A DNA stretch of 64,000 nucleotides, from contig LSRX01001334.1 in assembly GCA_001939145.1 (NCBI GenBank), positions 62,001-126,000 on the forward strand. The letters run 5' to 3'. The translations under genes and the position numbers were made by a program. The notes under the pieces were generated by a model that was not told the DNA's origin, made no database searches, and saw nothing but the letters and a program-made list of their open reading frames with translations. Of the stretch, positions 34,980-47,039 are shown one piece after another. The stretch is from Symbiodinium microadriaticum (Eukaryota > Sar > Dinophyceae > Suessiales > Symbiodiniaceae). Each line of letters starts with the position of its first letter. Position 1 is the first letter of the stretch.

Positions 34980-34998
34980 TGTGTGTGTGTGTATATAT
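34980..34998. repeat. Short GT microsatellite
   Basis: A run of GT repeats, slightly interrupted, followed by TATATGTGTATGCATG. Confidence 0.7.
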
Positions 34999-35377
34999 GT
35001 GTATGCATGTCAAGTGAGGCTAGTTCTTTAGAGGAGTTAGGCCCTCAACTTCTAATTACATACAAGCGTGTTCTCAAAACAACATGTGCAACAAAACCAC
35101 AAAAATTCCTGCGCCATTTACCCGAAAACCGCTCATGCCTAAGATTGCCACGACTGTACACAATTAGCTGGTATTTACACTAGTTTCTGCTTCTTGGCTC
35201 ACCTAGGAAGTCTTGCAACTACACCGAAACTAATTAGTTTGTCCCCCGCAGGGTTTTTTGCCCTAATGTAGACATGTTGTTCGAAAACTACAAAAAAAAC
35301 TGTAATTTACGGTACATCGTGCACTTGCACTTACCAAGGACTTTGCACTGAACACCGGGCGCCCAGAGAGCCCGGTG

Positions 35378-35378
35378 C

Positions 35379-35437
<59 letters not shown>

Positions 35438-36100
35438 NNNNNNNNNNNNNNNNNNNNNNNNNNNNNNNNNNNNNNNNNNNNNNNNNNNNNNNNNNNNNNN
35501 NNNNNNNNNNNNNNNNNNNNNNNNNNNNNNNNNNNNNNNNNNNNNNNNNNNNNNNNNNNNNNNNNNNNNNNNNNNNNNNNNNNNNNNNNNNNNNNNNNNN
35601 NNNNNNNNNNNNNNNNNNNNNNNNNNNNNNNNNNNNNNNNNNNNNNNNNNNNNNNNNNNNNNNNNNNNNNNNNNNNNNNNNNNNNNNNNNNNNNNNNNNN
35701 NNNNNNNNNNNNNNNNNNNNNNNNNNNNNNNNGTAGTAAGTAGTACGTAGTACGTAGTACGTAGTACGTAGTACGTAGTACGTAGTACGTAGTACGTAGT
35801 AGTACGTAGTACGTAGTAAGTAAGTAGTAAGTAAGTAGTAAGTATAAGTAGTAAGTAGTAAGTATTAGGTAGTAGGTAGTAGGTATAGCAGGAAGGAAGA
35901 AGGAAAGGAGAAGGAGGAGGTGGTAAGGTAGGCAGTACGCAGTAGGCAGTAGGCAGTAGGCAGTAGTAGTCCTCGTCGTCGCCGCCGCCGCCGCCGTCGT
36001 CTTCGTCGTCGTCGTCGTCGTAGTAGTAGTAGTAGTAGTAGTAGTTAAATAGTAGTCCTCGTCGTCGTCGTGTCGTCGTCGTAGTGGTAGTCGTCGAGGT
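35378..36100. repeat. GTA-type microsatellite block with an assembly gap
   Basis: A GTA/TAG triplet run starts at 35378 and enters a gap of N at 35438-35732. Beyond the gap the pattern changes to GTAC-GTA units (35733-35815), then GTAAGTA-like units, a purine-rich stretch and mixed CGT/GTA triplets to about 36100. The long open frames of X and T, Y or L that cross it are artefacts of the repeat. Confidence 0.9.
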
Positions 36101-36553
36101 AGTGGCAGCACTACCAGTATTGGCAGCATTAGCTGTAGCTGTAGCAGTAGCAATGCTTTCGGTCGCCGTCCGACGCTTTCCACCACGCGCATAGAGTTGC
36201 AAGCCGCTTCGCCCGCATCTCGACTCTCGACTGCCTGTGGTTGCGCACACGTCCATCTGTCCTCTTGCTCTTGCTCCCCTTCAACGCCGCAACGCCTGAC
36301 ATCAACAAAAGACTTAAGCATCAAAACTGCAAGAATCCAAAGAAAGCGGTCCGAAACGCAAGAAGGAACCCCAGTCTCGGACCTAAAGCGTCCCAACAAG
36401 CACAGAATCTGAAAATTCGCGGCAAGCGCACATTGCAGACCCATGCCGGAAGCTCTCGCCAATGCTTCATTCTTAGGCGATAGGTTGGGCAGGTTCTGTG
36501 GGCTGATGATTTAGCAGAGTTCCGAAACTCTCGGACTTTGTGGCTATAGTCTG

Positions 36554-37252
36554 GTGTGCCTGGAGTCGTGTAAACTGCAACCGGCAAGGCGCCTGTGCAG
36601 TTGCACCCCGCTCCCTTGCTTCCACCTCAGATCGCGGGTGCCCTTTCGCGCAAACTTTCGCCTTGAGTCCGACAGGCCTGCGCCTGTCCTACAGATCCTT
36701 ATAGACCAAGTGGAGAAGTCAGGCTCGCAATTGCCGCCACTGAAGTTTGCCCCAGCGGTCAGCCGGAACCGCCGCACTTGCAGGTCCAAGCTGGGCAGAG
36801 CATCCGCAACTCATGGTCGCGAGCCTACTGTGATGCAATGCCATGCAGCTCTTTCAATGGTAACAGTCGCAGCTGCAACAGACACGGTCACATGCAGGAT
36901 GTGTCACATGAACATGGCAGACCTAGAAGAGCCAGTGACTTGTGCATTCCATCACCTAGTCTGCGTCCCTGACGCGACAAGTCACTTTTTGTCCTGGTCG
37001 CATTGCTGCACCTTCTGGCCCTCGCGATTCATGACCAGAAACACGTTTGGCCAGGGTATCCCGAACGCACCGGTTTGTGCAACACTCGGCGGAGCACTTG
37101 GCACGGCTCAAGAGCATTTCTATGCATGTGCTTTGTGCGACAACTTCGACACACGATACACATTGTGCGATCAGTGCAACATGACAAGTGCTATGGTGAC
37201 GCGGCGCATGCTTGGAGCAGCGCTTGGGTCAGGAACTCAGCTCGCCAGCTAG
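36554..37252 (+). CDS. Cys-rich open frame, unassigned
   Basis: A 232-codon frame. Its second half carries paired cysteines: TCRMCHMN near residue 118 and CALCDNFDTRYTLCDQCN near residue 200, spaced like zinc-binding CxxC pairs. No known finger type was matched. It may contain unrecognised introns. A second 171-codon frame (37003-37518) overlaps it in another phase, so the coding frame is uncertain. Confidence 0.3.
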   Translation: MCLESCKLQPARRLCSCTPLPCFHLRSRVPFRANFRLESDRPAPVLQILIDQVEKSGSQLPPLKFAPAVSRNRRTCRSKLGRASATHGREPTVMQCHAALSMVTVAAATDTVTCRMCHMNMADLEEPVTCAFHHLVCVPDATSHFLSWSHCCTFWPSRFMTRNTFGQGIPNAPVCATLGGALGTAQEHFYACALCDNFDTRYTLCDQCNMTSAMVTRRMLGAALGSGTQLAS

Positions 37253-37322
37253 CACGTGATTTCTCTGAGCCCGCTGAACTAACTCCTTTAACACAAGGCT
37301 TCAGAGAACGCGGCGACCCAAA

Positions 37323-38486
37323 ATGCTGTCGTGGGGCGATATGTGCAAGACCGCCAGCAGCACGGCTGCACTTGCACCGCAATCTGTGTCAAAGCCTTGG
37401 GTTCATGGCGCATACCCTTTTGACAGGTGCGGGAGCTGGTGGTTGGCATTCACGAAGCGTCCAGACATCAGTGCTGCTAGTTCGAGTTCCTCACATCTCA
37501 CCGGATGGGGAGGCCTGAAGGCCTCAGGCTGCCTTTTGATGGTAGTGCCTGGTAGTGCTGGCAGCAAACGAAGTGATGATTAGGTGGCTCTTGCCGACAT
37601 TCTTAGCTTCCTGCACAGCGCAGTTAAGCTGCAAGTTGTTGACAGGCTTGTGCACACTCAGGTATGTCCCTCACAAGCAAATAGGGCCTTAATTCACTCG
37701 TTGCTGGTAACCTAACATCGTCTAACAGCCAAGGAGGTGGTGGGCAGATACAGCGGCCCCAAGCCTTAGTTGGCACCAGCATACACTGAGTTTGCCTTGT
37801 GTGGCACTGCCCACTCGCAAGCTGCGAAAATCACCGGTTTGTACACAAGCCAAGACGTTGACTCACCGTCCGACCTGGCTGAGCAGATGTTTTTGATGGA
37901 GCAGGCCTTGTTGCTTTTAAACATATGCTGTGGAAGTTTCGTAGAGCATCGCATCACTTCAAAATGAGGCAGGCTTGGATCCTCACGAGACTATGAGGCT
38001 GTTTGTCCGATGCAACAGCAGCCTCAAGCGACATAAACTTGCAGCAGTGTTTTGCGACCGAGGCTACAGGATGCCGAGGAAATGCTGGAGCAACTTGGGG
38101 ACACTGGGATAAACATGGCCGCATGCACACACCCAGCATTTGCCGAGAGCACGGTGCTGATCCGAGGCGAGCGCCGAGGGGTTCCAAGAGTACCTGAAAG
38201 CACGAGCCGCTAGCCATGCAGTTCCAAACAAGTTCGGGCATGGAAGTGCGAAGTGGCAGCACATCCAAGGTACATGGTGCAGAAGCTCAGGCTCAAATTC
38301 AGGAGACTGAAAGGCCCAACCACTGCAGGCGCGAAGAGCAGGAAAAGGATCGATGGGAGGCACCAGGAGGGTCGGGCACACACCCGACAACTCAAACTGA
38401 GAATCGATCGATTCGTAAACGTGTTCACTCCGAGGCTTCCGTTGCGGTGTCCTGCGCTCGACTACAGCGTTGGCCTTAGAAGCTAG
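37323..38486 (+). CDS. Unassigned multi-exon gene
   Basis: Clear coding blocks follow each other on the + strand. 37584-37661 (ADILSFLHSAVKLQVVDRL) has an AG/G acceptor and a GT donor. The intron 37662-37733 keeps phase to an exon at 37734 (EVVGRYSGPK). Next come about 37830-37900 (SPSDLAEQMFLMEQ), 38063-about 38165 (LQDAEEMLEQLGDTGIN) and 38167-about 38275 (ASAEGFQEYLKARAAS), then a basic stretch (YMVQKLRLKFRRLK). A frame at 37323-37583 may be the first exon (MLSWGDMCKTASSTAAL). Mostly helical; no family recognised. Confidence 0.42.
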
Positions 38487-38499
38487 GCTCGCAAGTGTG

Positions 38500-41400
38500 T
38501 GCGCAAACGCAAGTAGCAGAAAAGTAATATTTTTCAACCGTACTTGTACCAAAGCTAGTGAAGGGTAGTATTTCGTTAGCGAGGTGAGAATCCTCAGTCG
38601 TTCTATGACATGCTTCAGTTTAGTCGAAGAAGCAGACCGGCATCAAAACGGTAACTGGCATCAGGGAACCCTTGAAGAATTGCCGATCGCAAAATCCATC
38701 AGGACATAAGTGTTTGAGTATGTTTGAGTACTGGGAGCAGGTGGGAACAGACCACCTTGCTGCTCCAAGCAGTTGACAAGTTGATTGAACACGAGGGATT
38801 GGAAAACTATCTAAGAGAAGCTATCTACAGCGACAGCGCCGCTCAAGAAACAGTTGTTTTTAGGTGAGGGTACCCTTGTTTTCATTTTGAAGCGCGCTTT
38901 GTTAATTGAAAAGCGTTTCCGGACTTGAGGGTATCATGGGGTCTTGGATTTCTTAGCCCAGATTTCTTAATTCCAACGCGCTCCAAATTATCCAAGAGAT
39001 TCCAAAGCGTAAGGTAAGTAAGGCGCATGGGAAAAGCACTCATGGGACTTGAACCCGAGGTTTTTGTAAATCAGGTTCTGAGCTTGACCGCTCAAGCACC
39101 GCATCCTTGGAATCCTCACTAAGCCCAGACTGCCAGACCCCCCCAAAATGTATGAAATTGAGCTGCAATTTCTTCGTTTGCTGGCTTCTGATTCTTATGA
39201 CAAGCCTGATTCAGCCTTGAGTATGGTCTTGTGAAGCCTGTATAGATGTTGTTTAGCCATGTAAAGCCATCATTAGGGCATAATGAAGCCCTTATTTATC
39301 TTTTGTTATTAGGCAAACGCAGAACCACCCAAAATAAGAAGTTCAGCCCGTCAATGTTTTATCTTGGTGCTTCTGGTTCTTGTTGACAAGGCTGTATTAG
39401 GCCTTATTGAGGTCGAACCCAGCTGCTCAGTTTGTTGACTCGGTGTGTTTTTTTGAGCGAAGAAGACAAGCGAAGCAAAATCGAGAAGAGTGGCTTCTCT
39501 GCGCAGTTCTCTTTACAAACTTCCACGCCCAAGTTACAAAAATGTCCGTCAGATAGCTTTAGATACTTTAGATAGGCATGTGAGACTGGATCTGTGCTGT
39601 ACAGAGTTTGCTTATCCACGATCTGTATTCCGAGCTGCGCAGTCATGAGCATGTCGACTTGGTAGCAAGGCAGCCAGCTTGTTGATGAAAACATGCCGAC
39701 AGATGACCACTTGTTACTAGGAGGTTAAACTGAGACATCTAACATGCTTAACATTAATATTTGACAAAGCTGCTCATCGAAAGACTGCATATATCTCGTC
39801 ACTGATGTTGAGAAGGAAGGAGGCATCAAATTGCCTGTCAAGAAGTTGAAAATGATGCATAAATGCCACCTTGCATTCTCTAGTCTTGGCTTGCCAACTA
39901 GTGTCGAAGGATGTACGCTCAACAACTGTGGTCCGATACTGGGCAGGGAAAAATGTAGCTACCAGCAGAAAGAAAAGGATCGCAACAAAAATAATCTCTT
40001 CCTATTAATAACTTCCCCGCCATCGCCAAACCAATATATGTTCATTGCCCGACCAGAATGCCACCACGGTCTTCGGACGTTGGGGTGTTGCCCCTCGAAA
40101 CCGCCCCTACTACAACCGGAAGTTGAACCGACAACCGGATGGCGTTAATAGCACATATACACTTCGACAGGAAGTAAGCCTTGATCGATATATTAGCATG
40201 ATCAAAATGCCCAAGCCAGACCCGAGAATGCATTGCCGCTGATATTGGTTGGTTTGCTTTGGGTAGAGAGCTGGGGTCTTTCGGGGTGCAGAATGACTTG
40301 GTTTGCTAAAGTCTTGACAGCAGTGATAGGTACGGTGTTTCCCGCTTGCGCAAGCTGCTACGTAAAGAACCCCGAGATACATAGGTGCTCGCCATAGAAG
40401 TGTGACTTTGCGCAGCTCAAATCTGGATCCAGCACACCCTCCGGAAACCTAGAGCAGAATATGTTGAGAAACGGCATAAATGGCCCCACAGCCTAGTGCT
40501 CCTCAGGGTCGCTTATCAGAGCCGATGAGAAGTTACTCCTGATCAGTCCACATGCATCGAAGCTTTCTGTGTCATCCATGCTGACTTGTGCTTGCCGTAC
40601 TGCCTTGACAGCTTTAAGGATTAGCAAAGCTTCCGACATTCTACGCTTGCAAAAGCGAGCGCGTACTAGAAAATGTGAACTGACGTCCTTTCCCGTTCCT
40701 ATTCCAAAGCTCTCACGACTGCAGGAAAAGGCCCCGGCAGGATGCATAGGAACGTAGCTGCGCAAGAACGTAGGACTGCAGGGGAGCAACCACAGGAACA
40801 GAGGTTTGAAGGGCCTGCGTGCACATTAAATGTGTTTCGCCGAAACTGCGATTGTGCGTTTTGGGAGGTGGACTGTTCAAAAAATCAGGTGGAGGCGATT
40901 GTTTCAAGTGTGTTATGGATTTCAAGGTGAAGGCGAATTCAACTGTAAGGAAACTTTCACACAAACGATGTTTTGTGCCTCTTACATGTTGGGATGTACA
41001 TCTTCATCACTCATACCGCAAGCAGTTCCGAAACAGTTTACGATTAAATGTGGTGTGGACGAGCGCAGGTTGGGATGTCAAGTCCGTGACAGAATACACT
41101 GAGATGTTAGAAGCGCATAAGACGACAATCAAACTGAAATGTGCGGTGTTGAACTTCTCCGAGATGGATTCCTAGTATGAGCAAACCTCGCCAATGGCTG
41201 TGAGACGAACCATTACATACGCTATGGAATGTGGCGTGTTGGTTTGTGATTTGCTGGGGTGGCGACGTGATATCGAGGGTTTGCGAGATGTTGCAAGAAC
41301 GGTTCAATACATGTTAAGTGGAAGGGCTGTGCAGTGCTGTGCAGGTCCCTGACTTGGCTGCGCTCATGTTGCAAACAGTGTCAAATTGCAAATTGGTTTC

Positions 41401-42240
41401 ACCCATGTTTTTCACTCTGCAGGCACAGCTCGGCCGCCTTGTTCTCCTTGGTGAGCCGAACAGCCGTTTGCTTAGCATCGCTGTTGCGGCTTCGCCGTTG
41501 ACACGAAAGTGCTTGGGGCCCGTGACCTGAGCGGTTTTACTCGTATTTGGGTTCACCACTCGATTTGCAAAAAGGCAGCGGCACAAAGCTGAGCGGCTCG
41601 GTTCTCAGGTTCGGAGCGGAGCGCGTGCGAACCTGTCGAATCGGAACCTGCCGCTTCCTTAGCCTCTGAAGGAACCACGCAGAGGTGAGAACAGTGTTGC
41701 GTTGAGCATTCAGGTCGGACCTTCTTTGCGCTTATGCGGTCCGAAGCCCGGATAGGTCTAAGCACACAACCGGATGTCGGGTCATGACATGTTTGAGTGC
41801 GAAGACGTAGATTTGAAACAAATGTTGCCCAATGCTTTCGAAGTGCGATGTGCTACCCAGCACCGGGAATGAAGTTTGAAAGTTTGGGGATCACCTTGCA
41901 CCCAGTGGCAAAGCGCACGTCAAGGTTCACATGTGCAACATGGGTTCATGACAGGCAGTGTCGATGAGTTCAGCTGTCCTCATATTCACGGGATGCCAGA
42001 AGTATCGGAAGAGAGTTTGCATATGTGTTTGCTCTTCCTGGCTGTTGCCTGAGAGTATGACACCTTCTGCTTGGCCTGTAGCTAAGACTCGGGTAGCAGC
42101 CGCATGGTGAAGCTGAAATATGCTTGCATACTTTGCATCGGAACAGTACTTCAGGGTTGGAAAGCTGGGACCACATAGATGTATCGCTAGTGCTTCAAAG
42201 ACTTAGAGTACGGTCTGCGTGATCGTCCCAGCGCCGGCAC
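38500..42240. other. AT-rich, gene-poor stretch
   Basis: Base composition is more AT-rich than the flanks, especially 38.8-40.2 kb. The longest + frame is 40819-41175 (118 codons), without motifs. A frame at about 41345-41530 (VPDLAALMLQTVSNCKL) after a TGCAG/G site could be an exon. A tRNA-like element is annotated at 39038-39108. No other feature was recognised. Confidence 0.45.
39038..39108 (-). repeat. tRNA-like element with A and B boxes (possible SINE head)
   Basis: On the minus strand, TGCTTGAGCGG (39098-39088) matches the Pol III A box and GGTTCAAGTCC (39055-39045) matches the B box, with tRNA-like spacing. Stem pairing is poor: the acceptor and T stems do not close properly, so a functional tRNA is unlikely. 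A tRNA-derived SINE or tRNA pseudogene fits better. Confidence 0.4.
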
Positions 42241-42253
42241 GCCTGCAGAGGCT

Positions 42254-42714
42254 TTGGGCTACTTTGACATCGACCTTTTTTCCTGGGTGCCTCGGTTGCA
42301 GGACGTGCTCGTAGTCAGATTGCACAGCCAGCAGTCCCCAGTCTCAGCTTATGTCGGGCCAGACAAGGTGCTCGGCCAGTTGGATGCAAACGGCCGCCCT
42401 TGCAGGATTGGGTTGCTGGTAGAATACGGGCCTCATGATGCTAGCCCTGGGCTCGCTGCGCGGACTGATGCAAAGACGTGCAACGATCTCACGTGTAAGC
42501 CCAAGCGAGGAAGTCTGTGAGAAGCTGCAGCGGACGGCTCAAATTAGGTGTCGAAGCCTCTGAGTTCCCCACAATTCCATGGGCTGTGTCAGCAAGGCCT
42601 GGAGCCCAAACCCAATATTTCCTGGAGCCGACAGAAATTCCTGGAAGCAAGAAGTTCGGCGACACCATGCAACAACTAGAACTAGGACCAGATCATTGCC
42701 ATAAGGGGCCATGA
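42254..42714 (+). CDS. Coding-like segments upstream of the phosphatase
   Basis: A frame at 42254-42520 reads DVLVVRLHSQQSPVSAYVG and then DKVLGQLDANGRPCRIGLL; a second at 42517-42714 reads SKKFGDTMQQLELGPD. Both look coding and are in the same direction as the CDKN3-like gene 300 nt downstream. They could be its 5' exons or a separate gene. No family recognised. Confidence 0.33.
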
Positions 42715-43042
42715 TGTTGAAGATCCTAGTGCTGAAAAGGATGATCTGGTGAGACAGAATGAAGCGATGCGGATGCATGCCACACGCTGCTAGCGTGTGT
42801 GCCGTCGCTTGGGCTTTGACGGCTTTGGGCCTTTTGCCAGGAGTCCCCGGATGCTTCTGACACAGGGTGTGCAAAGTAACATTAGAAGGTCTTCTGGGCG
42901 AGGCCGCTTCAGCGGTGCGTTGTTGCCCGCAGGATACATGGGGCTTTGGCCACGCTGTCCAGATGTCCCGGACCAGCAGGGGACAAGTCGTTCGTGCCGC
43001 CGGGCTTCACGCCGCATGCGGGGGCACTATGCCGCCCTGGAC

Positions 43043-43765
43043 ATGTACATCGTCGAGATTCCAGAGCTGTCAGCGAAGGTGGTATGGGGCTGAGGCTGGA
43101 GGATCCGAGATTTCAGTTGAAAACATGATCGTGGGTGCACATGCCCGATTGCATAAGGCAATCACCCCGTGTCCCGGAAAGCGAGAGCGTGATCTGGGCG
43201 CAGATCTGGATGCCCTAAAGTCTTGGGGAGCAGAGGCAGTTGTCACCCTGGTGCAGGACGGTAAGAAGCTAGAGATTTCTTTGGAGGGCGCGTGCTTTGA
43301 CTTCTTTGAACGCCAGGATGACGAGCTGAGACTGCTAGGCGTGGAGGACATGAAGACTGCGGTGGAGAGCCGCAAGATGACCTGGTTCCACTGCCCGGTG
43401 CCAGACTTCAGTGCTCCTGGAATCTTTTTCGAAGGCACGCAGACTGAGCCTGTGCATGTAGGCTCAATGAGCTGGCTGTCATTATGAACGAAGTGCAGGT
43501 TGCTGGGTCCAGCGTGGCGACGGTGAGAAAGTCAGAAAGATTCTGCGCAAAGGCGGCAAAGTTGTCGTGCACTGCCGAGGAGGAATCGGTCGAGCAGGAC
43601 TGGTTCCGCAATCAGCGCCACAGAATCTGTACGCTAACTCGCGCTCCTGGAGGCACCATCGCCTCTCGACTGCTCATCGAGTTGGGCGTTGCTAGCCCTG
43701 AAGAAGCTTTGCGCCGCGTGCGCAGGGCACGCCCTGGTGCCGTGGAGACATGGGACCAGGACTGA
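43043..43765 (+). CDS. CDKN3-like dual-specificity protein phosphatase, five exons
   Basis: Exons 43043-43078, 43158-43256, 43317-43434, 43499-43597 and 43653-43765 join in phase through introns 43079-43157 (GT-AG, 79 nt), 43257-43316 (GA-AG, 60 nt), 43435-43498 (GC-AG, 64 nt) and 43598-43652 (GA-AG, 55 nt). The product has the CDKN3/cyclin-dependent-kinase-inhibitor-3 layout: TPCPGKRERDLGADLDAL, then AEAVVTLVQ, DELRLLGV, then the general-acid segment WFHCPVPDFSAP, the complete PTP loop HCRGGIGRAG (Cys nucleophile and Arg present), and the C-terminal RRARPGAVETWDQD before TGA. Known role of the family: dephosphorylation of phospho-Ser/Thr/Tyr targets such as CDKs. The first exon's ATG at 43043 is the best start seen, but further 5' exons are possible. 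Confidence 0.85.
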
Positions 43766-44135
43766 TCGGAACAAGGGGAATTCTCAAAAAGTTCAGGGGT
43801 TTCCTAAAGCAGAGGGCCAGGCTGCTCAGGTCTCTAAGTCGCGCAGCAGTCGGCAGGAGAACCATGTGCTGCAATTGACGGCTGTGAAGGAGTAAATTGC
43901 TAAAAAAAATATATGTGTTACCTGATGCCGGCTCGAGAGAAAAGATGCACTTCCAGCATGTGGTGCCCAGGTGTCGGCATCATTGCATTGAACAAACCCT
44001 GAAAGAGAGACGCGATGACAGGTCTGGCGTCCGCTGGGGCCCGAATGCGGATCCGTTAGCACGATGATGTCTTCAAACTCCTGCCTAGACCCGCCATTGT
44101 TGCGCAAACCAGTTGGCCCGGCAACTTAGATTCTC

Positions 44136-45218
44136 ATGGATTCTCTGGTCAACGTGCTGTCAGCGCTCGACTACGCCAGCATCTCAGACACGGCTCATGC
44201 ACGGCCTTGGCAGGCAGTCAACTCCGTACTGCCGAGGCCAACTCGGCAGCACGAGCGGCTGGTCCATGGCTCAAGCTTGGAGAGCAAGGGCCTGTCAGGG
44301 ACTGCTGGTTAAGGCGTCAGCACCTGGGAGGCCCGGCCTTGCGGTGCTGTTGCATCTGCGGGATTCCGGGGATTCGGGCTGTTCCACTTGTGAAGCTTCC
44401 TACATGGAATCGCCTGCATCTCAAGCTTCACACCACAGAACAGGATGAGTCTAGGACGAACCTGAAGTCTGAGCACTTACACCTGCGGTTAAATCTCGTC
44501 ACTGCTGCGTGCAGAGGATCTGCCACCAAGCGGCTGCCCTGCTAGATCCTGCTAGATTCCGTTCCGGATCGCATCGCCACCGGATAGTGTCTTTTCTGGG
44601 GTCCGGTTTGCTGCAAGCACTTTAGGAGCCATCACCCTTCATGAGGACAAACACAGCGGTAGCAGCTCGTATCGAGCGAATTCGCATCATGCCATGATGC
44701 GGCCGCATGCAGTGTCTGAACCTTTGAGAAGCTTTCTCCAGATCTTGAGGCCAGATAATTTCTTGAAGCTTGAGGACCACCCGAAAGCGCTAGATCGATG
44801 GCTGCGACGCCAGACGGGGACACGGCCCAAGTTTCATGTGCGCTGCTACACCATCAGGCGGGTCTCATGCAGGCATCGTGGCAGCTTAAGTTTCGAGATG
44901 TTCGAGACTGAGGTTGTTAAGCTCCTGGATTTCCGGATGTGCGCCACGGGTTCAGCAGCACCATGTCTAATTGGGTGATGTGACGAAAAGCAAACATCCC
45001 TGTACGCAATCAGGTTGTGTACAGTTTGCAGCTGAGCAATGGCAAAGAGTGCTGGGTGGTGGCGCGACGGTACAGTGAGTTTCTCAGGCCAGACATGGCC
45101 ATGTGCATGCTATCCTCGCCTGACCTACCGGTCTTTTGGTAGCCTCGGGCTGGACAGATGCCACGTCAAGCTGCTTGAGCTCTTTGACCGCAAGCAGCTG
45201 CCTCCCTTTCCACCGAAG
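44136..45218 (+). CDS. PX-domain protein (phosphoinositide-binding), partial model
   Basis: The exon 45014-45087 reads VVYSLQLSNGKECWVVARR followed by YSEFL, the classic PX beta-strand with the RRYSEF phosphoinositide-binding motif. It joins in phase through a GC-AG intron (45088-45157) to 45158-45218, which reads CHVKLLELFDRKQLPPFPPK, matching the PX helix and the proline-rich LPxFPxK turn. This acceptor is AG followed by A, not G. A coding start at 44136 (MDSLVNVLSALDYASISD) is probably the first exon. A block at about 44700-44880 may lie between them but its frame is uncertain. PX proteins act at endosomal or vacuolar membranes. Exons after 45218 were not identified. Confidence 0.7.
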
Positions 45219-46403
45219 GAGCCGGGAAGCTTAAGCGTCTTACGTTCCGGCTATAAAACTGAGATTTGCAGAGCACAAAACTACATCTCGCTGGCAAGCT
45301 TCGCTTGTTATTGGATTGAAGCTCGAGCCTTACTCCGACTTCCACGACAGCAAGAAAGAAGAGCTTCAGACGCAGAGGGCAGAAGGCACCAAACCTCTCT
45401 TTTTGTCTCTCGCGCTCCACAACTGCGCAAGTTCGGTCTGTGCGGCCTGACGAAGAATTCATGCTGCTTGCCCTGCCGAACCTTGTGCGAGTGTGCTGGT
45501 CGGAACACACGGTCTTCGCGCTGTTTTTTTTGTCCTTGGCTTAGCCTCGTTGTAGTGACCTTAGACACTTCTTCCCGGGAGGAGCTGGCTTCTTTAAGCT
45601 TCATTTTCTGTTCTTGCAGCTGGCTATCACTTGCTAATTGCATCTATGGTCCTTCTTTCTGTTCTCCTCGCGACTTTGAGCTAGGCATACCCTGGCCAAA
45701 GCAGCGGGCCAACACGGGGGCACTGCGGAGTGGCGGATGCCTCCCCTGCTCCATCCCTCAGAGTCTGAGGGAGCTGGGCTCACAGCTCTCTCCGGCTCCG
45801 GCCTTGGCTCTCCGGCATTCTCCGGCTCTGCCGTGAGACCCCGGCTTCACTGCTTGTGGCTGGCCCTTTTGCCAAATTGCCGGGACCCTGCACTGGCAGG
45901 GCAAGACGGTTCCTAGTCTCAGTGCCAACTCTGCAGGCATGCACTAAAGAGTTTTGTGCCTTATGGCCGAGATCCCGTTCACGGGACATGGAAAGGGGAC
46001 CGGGACTTCCCAACTCACGTGCAACAGAAGCACAGAACGGTCAGCAGGCAGCAGCGGCACCTGCGCGGGTTTTGGGTTTTGGGCCAGTCTTATGGGGTCT
46101 CAGCGCCGGGCATGTCCTGCCGGGTTGCACATCACTTGCGACCCTGCGCATTCCGAGCTGCAGTCTTGACGACCCGACCACTGCCTACCACAGTTCCTAC
46201 CACAGTTTATCATGCGGCGTGATTCGTGCACCTGCCATTCCGCAGCAATATCACAGGAGATGTCGAGCATAAAATGCCACCACGTCCTGTGTGGTTCATG
46301 TCACTGGCTTTGGATGTGTTTTTGTGTTCCAGAGGGGCAGCAGAGGCACGGATGTGGATAAAATCCGCACCGTCCGCTGTTGGCGACGCGCTGGGCTTTG
46401 TTC

Positions 46404-47039
46404 CTAGACACCACAACGGGTCGCCATTCTGTTTTCGAGTTTTTTCCACGGAGACATGTACGGACACAGCCACGCAGAATTGAATATGAGAACAGCACCT
46501 GTTGCGCGGTTAACTGAGATGCACTGGCTGTCACTGGCTACGTCCCTGCCGGCCGGTTCGGTTCGTCCACACCAACCGCCAGGTTCCAGGAGCTCCGTGA
46601 CCCCAGTCTGCATCTTCTGGAGCTGGCTGGCCGCAGCTTGAAGCGAGCCTTGTCCTTGTCCGGCACTGGATCCAACACCTCTTCGACTACACAGCATGCT
46701 AACGGGACCCGTGGTGCCTCTTCCCTGGGCCTCAGCTGAACCAACCACACACCCCTTGTCGGCCGAGAACGGAGAACGGGGTTTGTCAGAGCCCTTTTTC
46801 GAGCCAAGAACGCGGGCTTGCCAAACCTGCTTTGGTCTAGACGCAACCACAACATGATACACCGTCCCCCCGCCTGATCTGAATCGTTGCAGCCTCGTCG
46901 AGATCACAGGTCTTCCACAGCAGGCGGGCACCGGCGGCACCGGATCGACAGCCGAACTTCTCCCGTCGAGGGACGAGGCCATGGACCCAGACTCTCGCCA
47001 CGACACAGAGACAGCACTGGGCGGCCTGATTTCAAGCAT
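46404..47039 (-). CDS. Minus-strand open frame of 211 codons, unassigned
   Basis: The longest minus-strand frame without gaps or repeats. It is rich in Gly, Ser, Arg and Val and has no recognisable motif. A second minus frame overlaps it (46538-46855). Because all recognised genes are on the + strand, this may be chance. Confidence 0.22.
   Translation of the reverse strand: MLEIRPPSAVSVSWRESGSMASSLDGRSSAVDPVPPVPACCGRPVISTRLQRFRSGGGTVYHVVVASRPKQVWQARVLGSKKGSDKPRSPFSADKGCVVGSAEAQGRGTTGPVSMLCSRRGVGSSAGQGQGSLQAAASQLQKMQTGVTELLEPGGWCGRTEPAGRDVASDSQCISVNRATGAVLIFNSAWLCPYMSPWKKLENRMATRCGV

Noticed and set aside
35263-36462. Long minus-strand frames with poly-Leu, poly-Thr or poly-Tyr
   Set aside because: Products of the microsatellite and the N gap.
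39038-39108. Functional tRNA gene
   Set aside because: A and B boxes are good but acceptor and T stems do not pair; kept only as a tRNA-like element.
43257-43652. Pseudogene call for the phosphatase because of frame breaks
   Set aside because: All breaks coincide with phase-correct GA-AG or GC-AG introns and the active site is intact.
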